Shown in pieces: positions 33,131 through 40,969 of a stretch of DNA of 64,000 bases (within the stretch, counting starts at the first letter, position 1; every line of letters starts with the position of its first letter). Below the pieces are notes generated by a model. The model worked only from the letters and a program-made list of their open reading frames with translations. It searched no databases and was not told where the DNA came from. The position numbers and the translations under genes were made by a program. This DNA is from Oryzobacter telluris (GTDB taxonomy: Bacteria; Actinomycetota; Actinomycetes; Actinomycetales; Dermatophilaceae). The stretch spans positions 1,922,001 through 1,986,000 of the forward strand of contig NZ_CP170723.1 in the NCBI RefSeq assembly GCF_043099285.1, given 5' to 3'.

Positions 33131-34237
33131 TCAGCCGGCCACGGCGAGGGCCACGGCGCCCGCGGCGACCGACAGCACGGCGCACGCCGCACCCGCCGGG
33201 ACGAGCCACCGCCACGGGACCGCGACCCCGGCGGTGCGGCAGCGCTGGATCCACAGCAGGGTGGCCAGCGACGCCCAGGGGGTGACCAGCGGACCCGCGT
33301 TGACGCCCACGAGCAGCGCCATCAGGCGCAGCGGCTCCTGCGCGACGGCCGGCTCGACGACGAGGTAGGCGGGCAGGTTGTTGGCGAGGTTGGCGACGAC
33401 CGCCCCGACGCCGGCGACGCCGAGCAGGGCGGCGGTTCCCGTGCCGTCCGGGACCACCGCGGCCACCACGCGCTCGAGGCCGTGCTCGTGCAGCACCTCG
33501 ACGAGCAGCGAGACCCCGACGAAGGCCGCGGCCATCACCCACGGCACCGGCAGCCCGCGCACCAGCTCGGGAGCGCGGCGTCGGGCGACGAGGAGGAGGA
33601 CCGCCGCCGCCGCGAGCGACACCGCCCACGGCGGCGCCCCCAGGGCGAACAACGGACCGAGGGCCAGGCAGACCCCACCGGCCCAGCGCAGGAGGACGGG
33701 GTCGTGCGGGTCCGCGGGCGGGTCCACCGTGTACGCGGCCCGCAGCGACCGGCGGTGCAGCGCGCCCACCAGCACCAGGGTGGCGACGACGCACGCGAGG
33801 GCCGGCGCCCAGGCGAGCCGCACGTAGTCGCCGTGGCCGAGGCCGAGCCGGCCGAAGCTGTGCAGCGCGAGGAGGTTGGTGAGGTTGGAGACCGGCAGCA
33901 GCATCGAGCCGGTGTTGGCGATCCACAGCGTCGTCACGGCGAAGATCCGCGGGTCCAGGCCCACCTGCCGCGCCACGGCCAGGCCCACCGGGGTGAGGAG
34001 GACCGCGGTGGTGTCGATCGACAGCACCACGGTGCAGACCACCGCGAGGGCCGAGAACAACAGCCAGAGCGCCCACGCGCGATGCCGCCCCCAGCGTGCC
34101 ACCTGGTGGCCGGCGACGTCGAACACCCCGGCCCGCTCGGCGACCTCCGCGGTCACGGTGATGGCGAGGAGGAAGACGACGACGGGGACGAGCCGCTCGA
34201 CCATCCCGGCCACGGCGGTGCCGTCGACGACCGTCAC
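33131..34237 (-). CDS. SLC13/ArsB-type ion permease
   Basis: 368 residues, almost entirely hydrophobic with about ten membrane helices. Diagnostic loops are TLWIANTGSMLLPVSNLTNL in the first half and GAVVANLANNLPAYLVVEPA plus GVNAGPLVTPWASLATLLW in the second. These are the inverted-repeat re-entrant motifs of the ion transporter superfamily. GTG 34237 overlaps the yaaA stop (GTGA), so the two are coupled. It is somewhat shorter than full-length ArsB (about 420 residues). Substrate could be arsenite, a dicarboxylate or another anion; none is supported over the others. Confidence 0.85.
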   Translation of the reverse strand: MTVVDGTAVAGMVERLVPVVVFLLAITVTAEVAERAGVFDVAGHQVARWGRHRAWALWLLFSALAVVCTVVLSIDTTAVLLTPVGLAVARQVGLDPRIFAVTTLWIANTGSMLLPVSNLTNLLALHSFGRLGLGHGDYVRLAWAPALACVVATLVLVGALHRRSLRAAYTVDPPADPHDPVLLRWAGGVCLALGPLFALGAPPWAVSLAAAAVLLLVARRRAPELVRGLPVPWVMAAAFVGVSLLVEVLHEHGLERVVAAVVPDGTGTAALLGVAGVGAVVANLANNLPAYLVVEPAVAQEPLRLMALLVGVNAGPLVTPWASLATLLWIQRCRTAGVAVPWRWLVPAGAACAVLSVAAGAVALAVAG

Positions 34238-34980
34238 GGGGCGGTGACGTCGAGCACCCAGGGGGCGCCGGGCTTCTCGGGCGCGTGGAGCTCGACCGCG
34301 AACGCACCGGCGACGACGTCGGCCAGCGCCGGCACCGAACGCGGGGCGACGCCGGCGACGCAGAGGTGCCGGGCGACGAGGCCGCGGGTGTGCTTGGCCA
34401 TGTGGCTCGCTCCCGGCACCCGGACCTGCACCCACCGGTGGGCGAGGTCCTTCCCGGGTCGCCACGCCGCGGCGTAGGCCGCCGACCGGCAGTCGACGAC
34501 GACCCCACGGCCCACGGCCTCGGGGAGCACGGTGTCGAGCACCGGCCGCCACGCGCCGGCGAGCGCCCCGACGCCGGGGAGCGTCACGGCCATCGACAGG
34601 CGGTAGGCGGTGATCCGGTCGGTGGGGCGGACCGCGCCGTGCAGCGCCGACACGACGACGAGCCAGCGGTTGGCCCGGCGGCGGGCGGCGGTGTCGAGGG
34701 AAGCGAGGTCGAGGGCGTCGTAGAGGACGCCGGTGTAGACCTCGGCGGCCGGGGTGGAGGGAGCGGTGGCGAGCGCGAGGTTGCGGGCGACCTCGTCGCG
34801 GAGGCCCTCGGTGACGCCGAGGACGTCGAGGGCGTCGGGGGCGCCGCTCGCGGTGGCGAGGGCGGCGGCCACGCGCTCGCGCGTGGGTCCCAGCTCGGGG
34901 AACGACCACGTCGCGGGATCGGCCGGCTTCCCGCGGCGACGGTTCGACTTCGACTCCGACGGCGGGAGCAGGATCAGCAC
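34234..34980 (-). CDS. yaaA: YaaA-family peroxide stress protein
   Basis: 248 residues with the YaaA start LILLPPSESKS (the PPSESK motif), the VYTGVLYDALDL block, VVSALHGAVRPTDRITAYRL, and SHMAKHTRGLVARHL near the C-terminus. In E. coli YaaA lowers free iron under peroxide stress and has a DNA-binding fold. It starts at GTG 34980 and is divergent from the RNB exonuclease gene across only 23 bp, so the two promoters must overlap. The permease gene downstream is translationally coupled to it. Confidence 0.92.
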   Translation of the reverse strand: MLILLPPSESKSNRRRGKPADPATWSFPELGPTRERVAAALATASGAPDALDVLGVTEGLRDEVARNLALATAPSTPAAEVYTGVLYDALDLASLDTAARRRANRWLVVVSALHGAVRPTDRITAYRLSMAVTLPGVGALAGAWRPVLDTVLPEAVGRGVVVDCRSAAYAAAWRPGKDLAHRWVQVRVPGASHMAKHTRGLVARHLCVAGVAPRSVPALADVVAGAFAVELHAPEKPGAPWVLDVTAP

Positions 34981-35003
34981 CGGGACAGCCTAGGCGGGTT
35001 AGC

Positions 35004-36461
35004 GTGGCCGACGTGCCCCACCCCAAGGTCGTCCTCGCCCCCACCGACGCCGACGTGCCCGAGGGGAGCCTGGCCGCGCTGCGCGCCCGGTTCGCCGCGG
35101 TGCGCGAGGAGCTCGGGCTCTCGCTCGACTACCCGGCCGACGCGCTCGCCGAGGCGCAGCGGGTGGCGGCCGACCCGCCCTCGCGGCCGGACCTCGACGA
35201 GACCGACGTCCCGTTCTTCACCATCGACCCGCCCGGCTCGATGGACCTCGACCAGGCGATGCACCTCGAGCGCGACGGCGAGGGCCACCGCATCCGCTAC
35301 GCCATCGCCGACGTCCCCGCCTTCGTCCTGCCCGGCAGCGCGCTCGACCAGGTGACGCGCGAGCGCGGCCAGACGATCTACTGCCCCGACGTCCGCGTGC
35401 CGCTGCACCCCGAGGTCCTGTCCGAGGACGCCGCGAGCCTGCTCCCCGACGTCGTGCGACCCGCCTACGTGTGGGACCTGCGCCTCGACGGTGCGGGGGT
35501 GATCACCTCGGCCGAGGTGCACCGGGCGCTGGTCCGCAGCGTCGAGCGGCTCGACTACGCCACGGTCCAGGCGGCCGTCGACGCCGGCACCGACGACGAG
35601 CGCTTCCTCCTGCTCAAGGAGATCGGGGAGCGCCGCCTGGAGCAGGAGCGGGCCCGCGGGGGAGCGAGCCTGCCGATGCCCGAGCAGCAGGTGAGCCAGG
35701 GCGACGACGGCGGCTTCGCCCTCGAGTTCCGCCCCCCGGTGCCCGCCGAGGACTGGAACGCCCAGATCTCGCTGGCCACCGGCATGGCGGCGGCGACGAT
35801 GATGATCGACGCCGGCGTCGGCATCCTGCGCACGATGCCCGCCCCCACCGAGGACGCGCTCGGGCGGTTCCGCCGGGCGGCCCGCGGCCTCGGGGTCGAG
35901 TGGCCGCAGGGGCAGTCGTACGGCGACCTCATCCGCAGCCTGGACCGCACGAACCCGCGCCACCTCGCCCTCATCCACGAGGCCACGACGCTGTTCCGCG
36001 GCGCCGGCTACACCGCCTTCGACGGACCGGCCCCGGACGAGCGCGAGCACGGCGCCGTCGCTGCGCCCTACGCCCACGTCACCGCGCCGCTGCGCCGGCT
36101 CGTCGACCGCTTCGGGCTCGTCGTGTGCGCGGCGGTCTCGCAGGGCGACCAGGTCCCCGACGAGATCCGCGCCGCGCTGCCCGGCGTCCCCGAGCTGATG
36201 GCCGCCTCCGACCGGGTGGCCCGCTCGGCCGAGCGGGCCTGCGCCGACGCCACCGAGGCCGCCCTGCTCCACGGCCGCGAGGGGGAGACCCTGCGGGCCG
36301 TGGTCGTCGACCACGCGGAGAAGGGGATGGACGTCCAGCTCGTCGACCTTCCCGTCCTCGCCCGCGTCTCCGGCGATCGGGCCGAGCTGGGCTCGGAGGT
36401 CGACGTCGTCGTCGAGGGCGCCGACATCGCCGCCGGGAAGGTCGACCTGCGACGCGCCTGA
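35004..36461 (+). CDS. RNB-domain 3'-5' exoribonuclease (RNase II/R family, short form)
   Basis: 485 residues. The catalytic RNB site is clear: FFTIDPPGSMDLDQAMHLER carries the clustered aspartates that bind magnesium, followed by IRYAIADVPAFV. RPAYVWDLRLDGAG and the PYAHVTAPLRRLVDR block complete the domain. Typical RNase II has N-terminal cold-shock domains and a C-terminal S1 domain; here only a short N-terminal lead and a small beta-rich tail are present, as in many actinobacterial forms. GTG 35004 chosen by distance to the divergent yaaA start. The RNase P RNA gene follows by 27 bp. Confidence 0.92.
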   Translation: MADVPHPKVVLAPTDADVPEGSLAALRARFAAVREELGLSLDYPADALAEAQRVAADPPSRPDLDETDVPFFTIDPPGSMDLDQAMHLERDGEGHRIRYAIADVPAFVLPGSALDQVTRERGQTIYCPDVRVPLHPEVLSEDAASLLPDVVRPAYVWDLRLDGAGVITSAEVHRALVRSVERLDYATVQAAVDAGTDDERFLLLKEIGERRLEQERARGGASLPMPEQQVSQGDDGGFALEFRPPVPAEDWNAQISLATGMAAATMMIDAGVGILRTMPAPTEDALGRFRRAARGLGVEWPQGQSYGDLIRSLDRTNPRHLALIHEATTLFRGAGYTAFDGPAPDEREHGAVAAPYAHVTAPLRRLVDRFGLVVCAAVSQGDQVPDEIRAALPGVPELMAASDRVARSAERACADATEAALLHGREGETLRAVVVDHAEKGMDVQLVDLPVLARVSGDRAELGSEVDVVVEGADIAAGKVDLRRA

Positions 36462-36488
36462 CCTGCGCGCGCCCCTACACTGGCGCAC

Positions 36489-36871
36489 GGACGAGTCGGG
36501 CGGACGGTCGCGTCGGTGGGCAACCACCGCCGAGGAAGGTCCGGGCTCCACAGGGCAGGATGGTGGCCAACACCCACCCGGGGTGACCCGCGGGACAGTG
36601 CCACAGAGAACAGACCGCCTCGCCCGCGCAAGCGGGCGCGGTAAGGGTGAAACGGTGGTGTAAGAGACCACCAGCGGCCTGGGTGACCAGGTCGGCTCGG
36701 TAAACCCCATCCGGAGCAAGCCCAGACAGTGTGCGTTCGAGGGCGGCCCGCCCGAGCACACGGGTAGGGCGCTGGAGGTGGTCGGCAACGGCCACCCGAG
36801 ATGGATGACCGTCACCGCGCGGCCGGCGACGGCGGCGCGGGACAGAACCCGGCCTACAGCCCGACTCGTCC
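36489..36871 (+). ncRNA. rnpB: RNase P RNA, bacterial type A
   Basis: The ends pair as P1 (GGACGAGTCGGGC at 36489-36501 with GCCCGACTCGTCC at 36859-36871). Conserved core blocks are present in order: GAGGAAGGTCCGGGCTCCA, the ACAGAGAACAGACCGC region, GGTAAGGGTGAAACGGTGG with GTAAGAGACCACC, GAGCAAGCCCAGACAG, and ACAGAACCCGGCCTACAG near the 3' end. The ~383-nt length is right for actinobacteria. A small hairpin CGCCCG-TCG-CGGGCG (36874-36888) just after the 3' end may be the terminator. It matures tRNA 5' ends, including the two in this window. Confidence 0.96.
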
Positions 36872-36937
36872 CTCGCCCGTCGCGGGCGCGCCAGGGAAAG
36901 TCCTCGACGCACGGCGCGGATCGGCGAGGATGGCGGG

Positions 36938-38524
36938 GTGACCTCCGCCGAGCCCCTCCACCTCCCCGGGCCGGCCCATGCCCTCCTCAACGCCGTCTCC
37001 GCGATGTCGTCGGACCTGGACCTGCGCAGCGTCCTCATCCGGATCGTCGAGGCAGCCACGGCTCTCACCACGGCGTCCTACGGCGCGCTCGGGGTTGTGG
37101 GGGCCGACGGCCTGCTCACCGAGTTCGTCACCACCGGCATCGACGACGAGACCCACCGGCGCATCGGCGACCTGCCCCACGGGCGGGGGATCCTCGGCCT
37201 GCTCGTCAAGGAGCCGCGCGCCATCCGGATGCACGACCTGTCGGCGCACCCGCAGTCGGTGGGCTTCCCGGCGCACCACCCGCCGATGTCGGCCTTCCTC
37301 GGCGTCCCCGTGCGCATCCGGGGCACCGTGTTCGGAAACCTCTACCTCACCGAGAAGGCCGACGGGAGCGACTTCACCGCGCAGGACGAGGAGCTCGTCG
37401 AGGCCCTGGCCCGGGCTGCGGGGTTCGTCATCGAGAACGCGCGGGCGTACGGCATCAGCGAGCGGCGGCGGCAGTGGCTCGAGGCCACGGCCGAGCTCAC
37501 CGAGGCGCTCCAGCCGCCGGTCGACCTGGCGCGCGCGTTGGACCGGGTGGCGACCACCGCCCGCTCGGTCACCGGGGCGGCCGCCACGGCCATCCTCGTC
37601 CTCGGCGACGACGGCAGTCCTCTCGCGGTGAGCAGCGCCTCGGACGACGCCGAGGACCTCGACGCCGTGCACGCCGCGCTCGCCGCGGTGTCGGCCACGA
37701 TGGCGCGGGGGGCGGGCGAGGACCCGCTCGAGCTGGTGGCGGGGTCGTACGCGGCGGTCGCCATCCCGCTGCGGGCGCACCTGGGCGACCACGGCGTGCT
37801 CGTCGCGCTCCACGACCCCGCGGCGGAACGGCGAGGCGTCGAGGAGCTCGAGCTGCTCACCTCCTTCGCCGACCAGGCGGGGCTGGCGCTGGACCGGGCC
37901 CAGGCGGTGGCCGACCGGGCCGAGCTCGCCGTCATCTCCGACCGCGAGCGGATCGCCCGCGACCTGCACGACGTGGTGATCCAGCGGCTGTTCGCCACCG
38001 GCCTGCAGCTGCAGGGCATCTCGATGCTCGCGGCGGGCTCGGAGGTCGCCGAGCGGCTCGAGCGGGCGGTGGGCGAGCTCGACCTCACCATCAAGGACAT
38101 CCGGGGGACGATCTTCGAGCTCCAGGACCGCGGCTCTGGCTCGCTGCGCCACGAGGTGCGGGCCCTGGTCCGCGAGTACGTCCCGGTCCTCGGGTTCACC
38201 CCGACGGTCCGCACGGTCGGTCCGGTCGACGCGGCGGTCCCGCCGGAGGTCCGGGCGCACCTGCTGCCGGTGCTGCGCGAGGCCATCTCCAACGTGGCCC
38301 GCCACGCCGGTGCGGGCACGGCCGAGGTCGAGCTCGAGGTCCGCGACCACGAGCTGGTCCTCACCGTCGCCGACGACGGAGCCGGGATGCCGCCCGACCG
38401 GCCCGAGAGCGGGCTGCGCAACGCCCGCCGACGGGCCGACGGGCTGGGCGGCACCCTCGGGCTGGCGCCGAACGCGCCGTCGGGCACCGTCCTCACCTGG
38501 CGGGTCCCGCTCGGCGGGGGATGA
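36938..38524 (+). CDS. GAF-GAF sensor histidine kinase, DosS/DevS-like
   Basis: 528 residues: GAF-A at about 25-170, GAF-B at about 195-325, a HisKA_3 dimerisation helix with phospho-His344 (RERIARDLHDVVIQRLF), and an HATPase_c domain (LREAISNVARHAGAG, DDGAGMP, GLRNARRRADGLGG). GAF-A contains SVGFPAHHPPMSAFLGVPVR with His113/His114 at the place where DosS and DosT carry the haem-binding histidine. A haem oxygen/NO sensor is therefore likely but not proven. The partner should be the NarL-type regulator 0.8 kb downstream on the other strand. GTG start at 36938. It ends at a hairpin shared with the convergent DoxX-like gene. Confidence 0.88.
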   Translation: MTSAEPLHLPGPAHALLNAVSAMSSDLDLRSVLIRIVEAATALTTASYGALGVVGADGLLTEFVTTGIDDETHRRIGDLPHGRGILGLLVKEPRAIRMHDLSAHPQSVGFPAHHPPMSAFLGVPVRIRGTVFGNLYLTEKADGSDFTAQDEELVEALARAAGFVIENARAYGISERRRQWLEATAELTEALQPPVDLARALDRVATTARSVTGAAATAILVLGDDGSPLAVSSASDDAEDLDAVHAALAAVSATMARGAGEDPLELVAGSYAAVAIPLRAHLGDHGVLVALHDPAAERRGVEELELLTSFADQAGLALDRAQAVADRAELAVISDRERIARDLHDVVIQRLFATGLQLQGISMLAAGSEVAERLERAVGELDLTIKDIRGTIFELQDRGSGSLRHEVRALVREYVPVLGFTPTVRTVGPVDAAVPPEVRAHLLPVLREAISNVARHAGAGTAEVELEVRDHELVLTVADDGAGMPPDRPESGLRNARRRADGLGGTLGLAPNAPSGTVLTWRVPLGGG

Positions 38525-38530
38525 CGCGGA

Positions 38531-38562
38531 TCGGCCACCCGCGCGCAGCGACGGGTGGCCGA
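38531..38562. terminator. Hairpin between the convergent kinase and DoxX-like genes
   Basis: Perfect 11-bp stem TCGGCCACCCG (38531-38541) with CGGGTGGCCGA (38552-38562) and a 10-base loop, inside the 54-bp gap between two convergent stop codons. Likely bidirectional terminator; no U-tract. Confidence 0.75.
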
Positions 38563-38578
38563 CCGGCCGGTGCCGGGA

Positions 38579-39166
38579 CTACCGGAGGAACGCGACGCGC
38601 TCCGCGACCCGGGTGCCGGCCCACCAGCGACCCAGGCCCCAGGTGGTCCCTGCCGCACCGGCCGCCAGGACGGCCATCGCGATGACGCCGATGACGTGGT
38701 CGTCGACGACCGGGTTGTTCTCCAGCGGCAGCACCGCGGCGTACATGAACGCGTACATCAGGGCCCCGGCCGCGGTGGCGAGACGCATGGCCACCCCGGC
38801 GAGCAGGGCGACGCCGATGCCGAGCAGCCCGAGCATGAACAGCCAGTCCACGAGGGCGCTGCCGGCCATGCCGTTGAAGACCGTCTTGAACGGGTTGCCC
38901 TCGGGGACCGCGAAGCTGAGGAAGCCCTTCGTGGGGCTGCCGCCGTTGATCCACGCGGCGTCGCCGAACCGGTCGAGGTTGCCCTTCTGGTCGTACCCGG
39001 TGTGGAAGCCGAGGGCGAAGGTCTTGTCGAGGAACGCCCACAGGAAGGTGACGCCGTAGGCGATGCGCAGGGCCGCGAGCGAGCGGTCGAGCCACGTCGG
39101 CCGGTCGGCGGTCTGGGCGGTGGGGCCGCTGGTGCGGTCGGTGCGGTGACGGGTCGTGGTGCTCAT
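38579..39166 (-). CDS. DoxX/DoxD-like membrane protein
   Basis: 195 residues: a hydrophilic N-terminus, then four helices typical of DoxX proteins (LAALRIAYGVTFLWAFLDKT, VDWLFMLGLLGIGVALLAGV, TAAGALMYAFMYAAVLPLEN, IGVIAMAVLAAGAAGTTWG). The NNPVVDDHVI loop is the usual DoxD-type signature. The family includes thiosulfate:quinone oxidoreductase subunits and redox-linked membrane proteins. ATG 39166 has GAGGAG nine bases upstream. A DosR-box-like palindrome at 39258-39271 lies 92 bp upstream, between this gene and the response regulator, so it is a likely target of that regulator. Confidence 0.85.
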   Translation of the reverse strand: MSTTTRHRTDRTSGPTAQTADRPTWLDRSLAALRIAYGVTFLWAFLDKTFALGFHTGYDQKGNLDRFGDAAWINGGSPTKGFLSFAVPEGNPFKTVFNGMAGSALVDWLFMLGLLGIGVALLAGVAMRLATAAGALMYAFMYAAVLPLENNPVVDDHVIGVIAMAVLAAGAAGTTWGLGRWWAGTRVAERVAFLR

Positions 39167-39257
39167 GGTGGGCTCCTCGTGAGGTGGTGCTCTTGCTGTC
39201 ACCTCGAGCGTGCTCCGGCCGCCGCCGGTCGGGCAGGGCACGTGGTCACCGGGTCGT

Positions 39258-39271
39258 GGGACCAAGGTCCC
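39258..39271 (-). promoter_or_regulatory. DosR-box-like palindrome upstream of the DoxX-like gene
   Basis: GGGACC-AA-GGTCCC, a perfect 6-2-6 palindrome. Read on the minus strand (GGGACCTTGGTCCC) it matches 12 of 14 positions of the mycobacterial DosR core GGGACTWWAGTCCC. It sits 92 bp upstream of the DoxX-like start and just past the 3' end of the response regulator gene. Binding is inference from the match and context. Confidence 0.5.
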
Positions 39272-39298
39272 CTCGCGCGGGTGCCGTCCGGCGGTGGC

Positions 39299-39952
39299 TC
39301 AGGCCTGCGGGCCGTGCGGGTCGCGCAGCAGGCGCGAGGCCAGCACCGCGGCCTGGGTGCGGCGTTCGACGCCGAGCTTGGCCAGGATCGTGGACACGTA
39401 GTTCTTCACGGTCTTCTCGGCGAGGAACATCTGCTCGCCGATCTGCCGGTTGGTCATGCCCTGCGCGATGAAGCCCAGGAGGCGGCGCTCCTGCTCGGTC
39501 AGCCCGGCCAGCTCCGGCGCGCCCGTGTCGCCGCTGCGCACCCGCTCCAGGACCCGGGCGGTGAGGGAGGGGTCGATGAGCGAGTTGCCGGCGGCCACCT
39601 GGCGGATCGCCCCCACGAGGTCGTTGCTGCGGATGTCCTTGAGGACGTACCCCGAGGCGCCGGCCATGATGGCGGCGAACAGCGCGTCGTCGTCGTCGTA
39701 CGACGTGAGGATCAGCGCCTTGATCGACGGGTCCACCGACCGAATGGCGCGGCACACCTCGATGCCGGACCCGTCGGACAGCCGGGCGTCGAGGACGGCG
39801 ACGTCGGGTCGCAGGGCGGGGATCCTCGCCACGGCCTCCGCGGCGGTGGCGGCCTCGCCGACCACCTCGATGTCGTGGCGCTCGAGGAGGAAGCGCAGGC
39901 CCTCGCGGACCACGTCGTGGTCATCGAGGAGGAAGACGCGCACCGGGTCCAC
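39299..39952 (-). CDS. NarL-family response regulator, DosR/DevR-like
   Basis: 217 residues: receiver domain with acidic pocket LLDDHDVVREG, phospho-Asp in VAVLDARLSDGSG, Thr/Ser strand ALILTSYDDD and Lys in GYVLKDI. A LuxR-type helix-turn-helix follows. Its recognition helix AEKTVKNYVSTILAKLGVER keeps the Lys, Lys and Asn by which DosR contacts DNA. Likely phosphorylated by the GAF-GAF kinase and acting at the nearby palindromes. GTG 39952 begins DPVRVFLLDD; no long leader. Downstream of the PPOX gene on the same strand by 47 bp. Confidence 0.9.
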   Translation of the reverse strand: MDPVRVFLLDDHDVVREGLRFLLERHDIEVVGEAATAAEAVARIPALRPDVAVLDARLSDGSGIEVCRAIRSVDPSIKALILTSYDDDDALFAAIMAGASGYVLKDIRSNDLVGAIRQVAAGNSLIDPSLTARVLERVRSGDTGAPELAGLTEQERRLLGFIAQGMTNRQIGEQMFLAEKTVKNYVSTILAKLGVERRTQAAVLASRLLRDPHGPQA

Positions 39953-39999
39953 GTCGGCAGTCTAGGAGGGTGCGCTGCCCGGCCGTCGGCCTCCGGGGG

Positions 40000-40437
40000 T
40001 CAGGCCGTGTGCCGGGCGTGGCCGGGGGTGGTCTCGGGCTCGCTGCCGAGGCGGCGGCCGGTGAGCTCGCTCCACGGGATCCGCAGGAACAGGGCCCGGC
40101 CGCCGCTCGCCCACGGCTGCGGCTCCCACACCGCACGGATGTGGTCGACCTCGACCTGCTCGCGCACGACCTCGGCCCGACCCCGGGCGACGACGCTCCA
40201 GCCCTGGCGGCTCGCCGCGTCGAACGCGTCGACCTCGAAGGCGACCATGGCACCGCGACCGTGGGTGCCGAGCAGGCTGTACGGCGAGGTCCGCACGACG
40301 ATCGCCGAGTCGACCACCGAGTAGTTGAGGGGCACGATGTGCGGCCCGTCGGGGGCGGCGAGGGCCAGGCGGCCCGCGACCCCGGAGCGCAGCAGGGCGG
40401 TGCACTCGGAGTAGCTGAGCGGGCGTGGGTGCGGCAT
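40000..40437 (-). CDS. Pyridoxamine 5'-phosphate oxidase-like (PPOX) flavin-binding protein
   Basis: 145 residues of split-barrel fold: LSYSECTALLRSGVAGRLAL, IVPLNYSVVDSAIVVRTSPY, AMVAFEVDAFDAASRQGWSV, VVARGRAEVV and a C-terminal FLRIPWSELTGRRL. This is the usual pattern of actinobacterial F420 or flavin-binding PPOX proteins; several such genes belong to the mycobacterial DosR regulon. ATG 40437 starts the conserved region. An imperfect DosR-box-like sequence is 63 bp upstream (40500-40513). It lies immediately upstream of the response regulator gene and may be co-transcribed with it. Substrate unknown. Confidence 0.85.
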   Translation of the reverse strand: MPHPRPLSYSECTALLRSGVAGRLALAAPDGPHIVPLNYSVVDSAIVVRTSPYSLLGTHGRGAMVAFEVDAFDAASRQGWSVVARGRAEVVREQVEVDHIRAVWEPQPWASGGRALFLRIPWSELTGRRLGSEPETTPGHARHTA

Positions 40438-40499
40438 CACCGTGGTCCGTCGGTCCTGGTCACGTCCCCGATCCTGCGGCGGACGCGGCAACGGCGGCA

Positions 40500-40513
40500 G
40501 GGCCATTGGTCCC
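40500..40513 (-). promoter_or_regulatory. Second, weaker DosR-box-like site upstream of the PPOX gene
   Basis: GGGCCATTGGTCCC matches about 11 of 14 positions of the DosR core and shares the half-site GGTCCC with the better site at 39258. Its position 63 bp from the PPOX start is right for an activator site. Low symmetry makes it tentative. Confidence 0.3.
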
Positions 40514-40690
40514 GGAACCCGGGGGCCGTCGGGCCCGGATGACGGCGCCGGGCGCCATGGCCCCCGTCGACACGAGCCCGGACATGGTGCGACCCCGGTG
40601 CGCCGGCCCTTCGCCGCGGGCAGGGGGAACGCGGCGAGGTCCTGGCGCACCGGGGTCGAGGACCGGATGGTGCCCCCGGTCGAGAGAGAT

Positions 40691-40767
40691 GGCCGGTGCA
40701 GGGTTCCTGCCATCTCGTGTCGCTGGTCGGTGCAGGGTTCCTCCCTGCGACATGGGGAAACCATGTC
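40691..40767. repeat. Direct repeat with hairpins in the 532-bp gap before the B12-binding gene
   Basis: The 18-base unit GGCCGGTGCAGGGTTCCT (40691-40708) recurs at 40725-40742 with one change, period 34 bp. Each copy can form a hairpin (GCAGG-GTT-CCTGC in the first, GCAGGG-TTCCT-CCCTGC in the second). A third perfect hairpin GACATGG-GGAAA-CCATGTC (40749-40767) follows, then GGGGGTTTTTG (40786-40796). No reading frame is convincing across 40438-40969. The rest of this gap holds the DosR-like site, a palindrome at 40821 and a possible -10 TATCTT at 40929. Confidence 0.7.
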
Positions 40768-40820
40768 AGGGGACGGCGCCGATGTGGGGGTTTTTGTCGC
40801 TCGCATCGTCCGAACGGCGC

Positions 40821-40835
40821 CTCGGACGGTCCGAG
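40821..40835. promoter_or_regulatory. Perfect palindrome CTCGGAC-G-GTCCGAG
   Basis: 7-1-7 dyad 135 bp upstream of the B12-binding gene, nested within an outer GCCTC/GAGGC pair. Size and symmetry are those of an operator; the binding protein is unknown. Confidence 0.45.
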
Positions 40836-40969
40836 CAGACGAGGCGTGTCGCCTGACATCCGCCGTCTGCGCGCCCCCGACCTGCGAGAACCGTGGTCGG
40901 GAGGGGCTCCGGGCAGCGTTTCGTGTCGTATCTTCAGCAGACACCGACGTGCCGTGCCGAAGGACCCCG

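Noticed and set aside
35503..35510. A third GTGATCAC inside the RNB exonuclease gene
   Set aside because: It lacks the CTAC/GTAG flanks and the pairing arms and lies in coding sequence, so it is a chance occurrence.
40442..40969. An N-terminal extension of the B12-binding protein that might encode a MerR domain
   Set aside because: The frame is open but reads Arg/Gly/Pro-rich sequence with no helix-turn-helix and no ribosome site; ATG 40970 matches where the B12-binding helices begin.
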